This document shows, one piece after another, positions 63,287 through 64,000 of a stretch of DNA of 64,000 nucleotides. The stretch lies in NCBI GenBank assembly GCA_016707605.1, contig JADJHJ010000001.1:558001-622000 (forward strand), written 5' to 3'. The notes under the pieces are model-generated. The model saw only the letters and a program-made list of their open reading frames with translations, did not search any database and was not told the origin of the DNA. A program made the position numbers and the translations under genes. Each line of letters starts with the position of its first letter. Positions within the stretch are counted from its first letter, which is position 1. This DNA comes from Candidatus Promineofilum glycogenicum. Its GTDB lineage: Bacteria > Chloroflexota > Anaerolineae > Promineifilales > Promineifilaceae.

Positions 63287-63441
63287 TCCTGTCTCCTGCG
63301 CGGCAGATGGTATAATTTGGATGGCTCAGACGCGGGGCGACGGCCGTGGGGCCGAAGTGGTGCGGCTCACCCGCGCTTTGGAATTGTAGACTTGTCCACT
63401 CAATTGGCCAACGTACGAAAGTAGCGAGACAAAAGGAGCAG

Positions 63442-63918
63442 ATGGAAAAGACACAGGCCATGCGCGCCCTGGACGCCAAGCGCATCCCCTATGAGGCGCT
63501 GGCCTACCCCGACGACATGCGCGACGCGCTGGAGATCGCCCTCATTCTCAACCAGCCGCCGGGCGAGGTTTACAAGACGCTGGTCGTGCTGCCGCCGGAG
63601 CCGGGCAAGAAGCCGCTGCTGGTGATGATCCCGTCCGACGCGCAACTCGACCTGAAGAAGCTGGCCGCGGCCGTCGGCGCTAAGAAGATGAAGATGGCCA
63701 CCCAGCGCGAGGCCGAGGAGTTGACCGGGCTGCAAGTCGGCGGCATCTCGGCGTTGGCGCTGCTCAACAAGGGCTTTGTCGTCTACATCGACCGCTCGGC
63801 CAATCGCCTGCGCCACGTCTGCGTCAGCGCCGGCAAGCGCGGGCTACAGTTGCGCCTGGCCCCGGCCGAACTGATCAAGCTGACCGGGGCGCGGGCAATT
63901 GACGTGGCTTCCCTGTAG
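63442..63918 (+). CDS. ybaK: Cys-tRNA(Pro)/(Cys) deacylase YbaK/EbsC
   Basis: The 158-residue protein starts MEKTQAMRALDAKRIPYEAL at ATG 63442 after AAAGGAG. It has the YbaK fold landmarks EVYKTLVVLPPEPGKKPLLV (substrate Lys), MIPSDAQLDLKKLAAAVGAK and EAEELTGLQVGGISALAL. It hydrolyses Cys mischarged on tRNA-Pro in trans. A TATAAT box lies at 63311-63316, over 120 bases upstream. The stop codon is within a palindrome. Confidence 0.95.
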   Translation: MEKTQAMRALDAKRIPYEALAYPDDMRDALEIALILNQPPGEVYKTLVVLPPEPGKKPLLVMIPSDAQLDLKKLAAAVGAKKMKMATQREAEELTGLQVGGISALALLNKGFVVYIDRSANRLRHVCVSAGKRGLQLRLAPAELIKLTGARAIDVASL

Positions 63919-63970
63919 CGCGGGTTGGCAACCCGCATCCGCCGGCGAGTTGCCAACCCGCGCTACAGGG
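63911..63970. repeat. Palindrome CCCTGTAGCGCGGGTTGGCA / complement at the 3' end of ybaK
   Basis: CCCTGTAGCGCGGGTTGGCA at 63911-63930 pairs with the right arm ending at 63970; one mismatch lies inside. It contains the TAG of ybaK and, on the other strand, a TAG for a possible leftward gene. Confidence 0.88.
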
Positions 63971-64000
63971 AGAGAAAGGCCGCCAGATCGTTCCTTAACT
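63963..64000 (-). CDS. Possible C-terminus of a leftward gene (partial)
   Basis: On the minus strand one frame reads LRNDLAAFLSL and stops at TAG (63965-63963) inside the palindrome. The amphipathic end is plausible for a protein, but only eleven residues are visible, so this is weak. Confidence 0.25.
   Translation of the reverse strand, partial: LRNDLAAFLSL

Overview
The window is GC-rich (visibly about 65-68%), densely coded DNA from what looks like a filamentous or wastewater-type member of the Chloroflexota (Anaerolineae/Caldilineae-like, Promineifilum-like). This rests on gene content: secreted CSLREX/beta-helix proteins, fused 2-oxoacid dehydrogenase E1, Mbh-like hydrogenase modules, cyclase-ATPase-TPR regulators, and many short palindromic intergenic repeats. 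The organism call is inference from familiarity, not a database match.

Layout. 1-5.9 kb: carbohydrate operon (sugar-binding protein tail, two CUT1 permeases, two GH43 enzymes and one GH1-like enzyme), in which the three hydrolases are broken by frameshifts and a G-run-rich unreadable block. 6-13 kb: DNA repair and regulation (PolX, cNMP-binding/SpoIIE phosphatase, SH3 protein, NAD+ DNA ligase, MoeA). 13-18.6 kb: FGE-fold lipoprotein, secreted protein, TrmD, acyl-CoA thioesterase, membrane protein, acyl carrier protein, PspC. 18.7-33 kb: a soluble-adenylyl-cyclase-like regulator, a 2478-residue secreted protein with a C25 (gingipain) peptidase domain and 14 tandem AQLxDI hexapeptides, and a secreted trypsin with P-domain and leucine-rich repeats. 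33-39 kb: fused E1 dehydrogenase and an ABC-2 exporter with one ATPase and three permeases, two of them tandem duplicates. 39-45.4 kb: a YefM/VapC-type toxin-antitoxin pair, then a promoter and T-box leader with an apparent isoleucine specifier driving an AlaX-like editing protein, an unknown protein and isoleucyl-tRNA synthetase. 45.4-48.6 kb: an ABC-F ATPase preceded by an attenuator-like terminator, and a solute-binding lipoprotein. 48.6-57.4 kb: an eleven-gene minus-strand operon for a group 4 membrane-bound [NiFe] hydrogenase with Mrp-antiporter-like subunits and its maturation protease. 57.4-59.2 kb: a lower-GC island with a 30-base G run and two paralogous lipoprotein genes. 59.2-64 kb: MshA-like glycosyltransferase, GNAT/FemAB-like acyltransferase, GH13 amylase, YbaK deacylase.

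Two themes cut across the window. First, at least six families of short palindromic repeats sit at gene ends and between operon genes, and some lie inside coding sequence: a 90-nt in-frame insertion in ileS, an in-frame insertion in the NuoL-like subunit, the N-terminus of the glycosyltransferase, and the C-termini of the AlaX protein and the hydrogenase large subunit. Second, several otherwise normal genes carry single-base shifts, often in homopolymers, which together with the poly-G tract suggests residual sequencing or assembly error; real decay cannot be excluded for the glycoside hydrolases.
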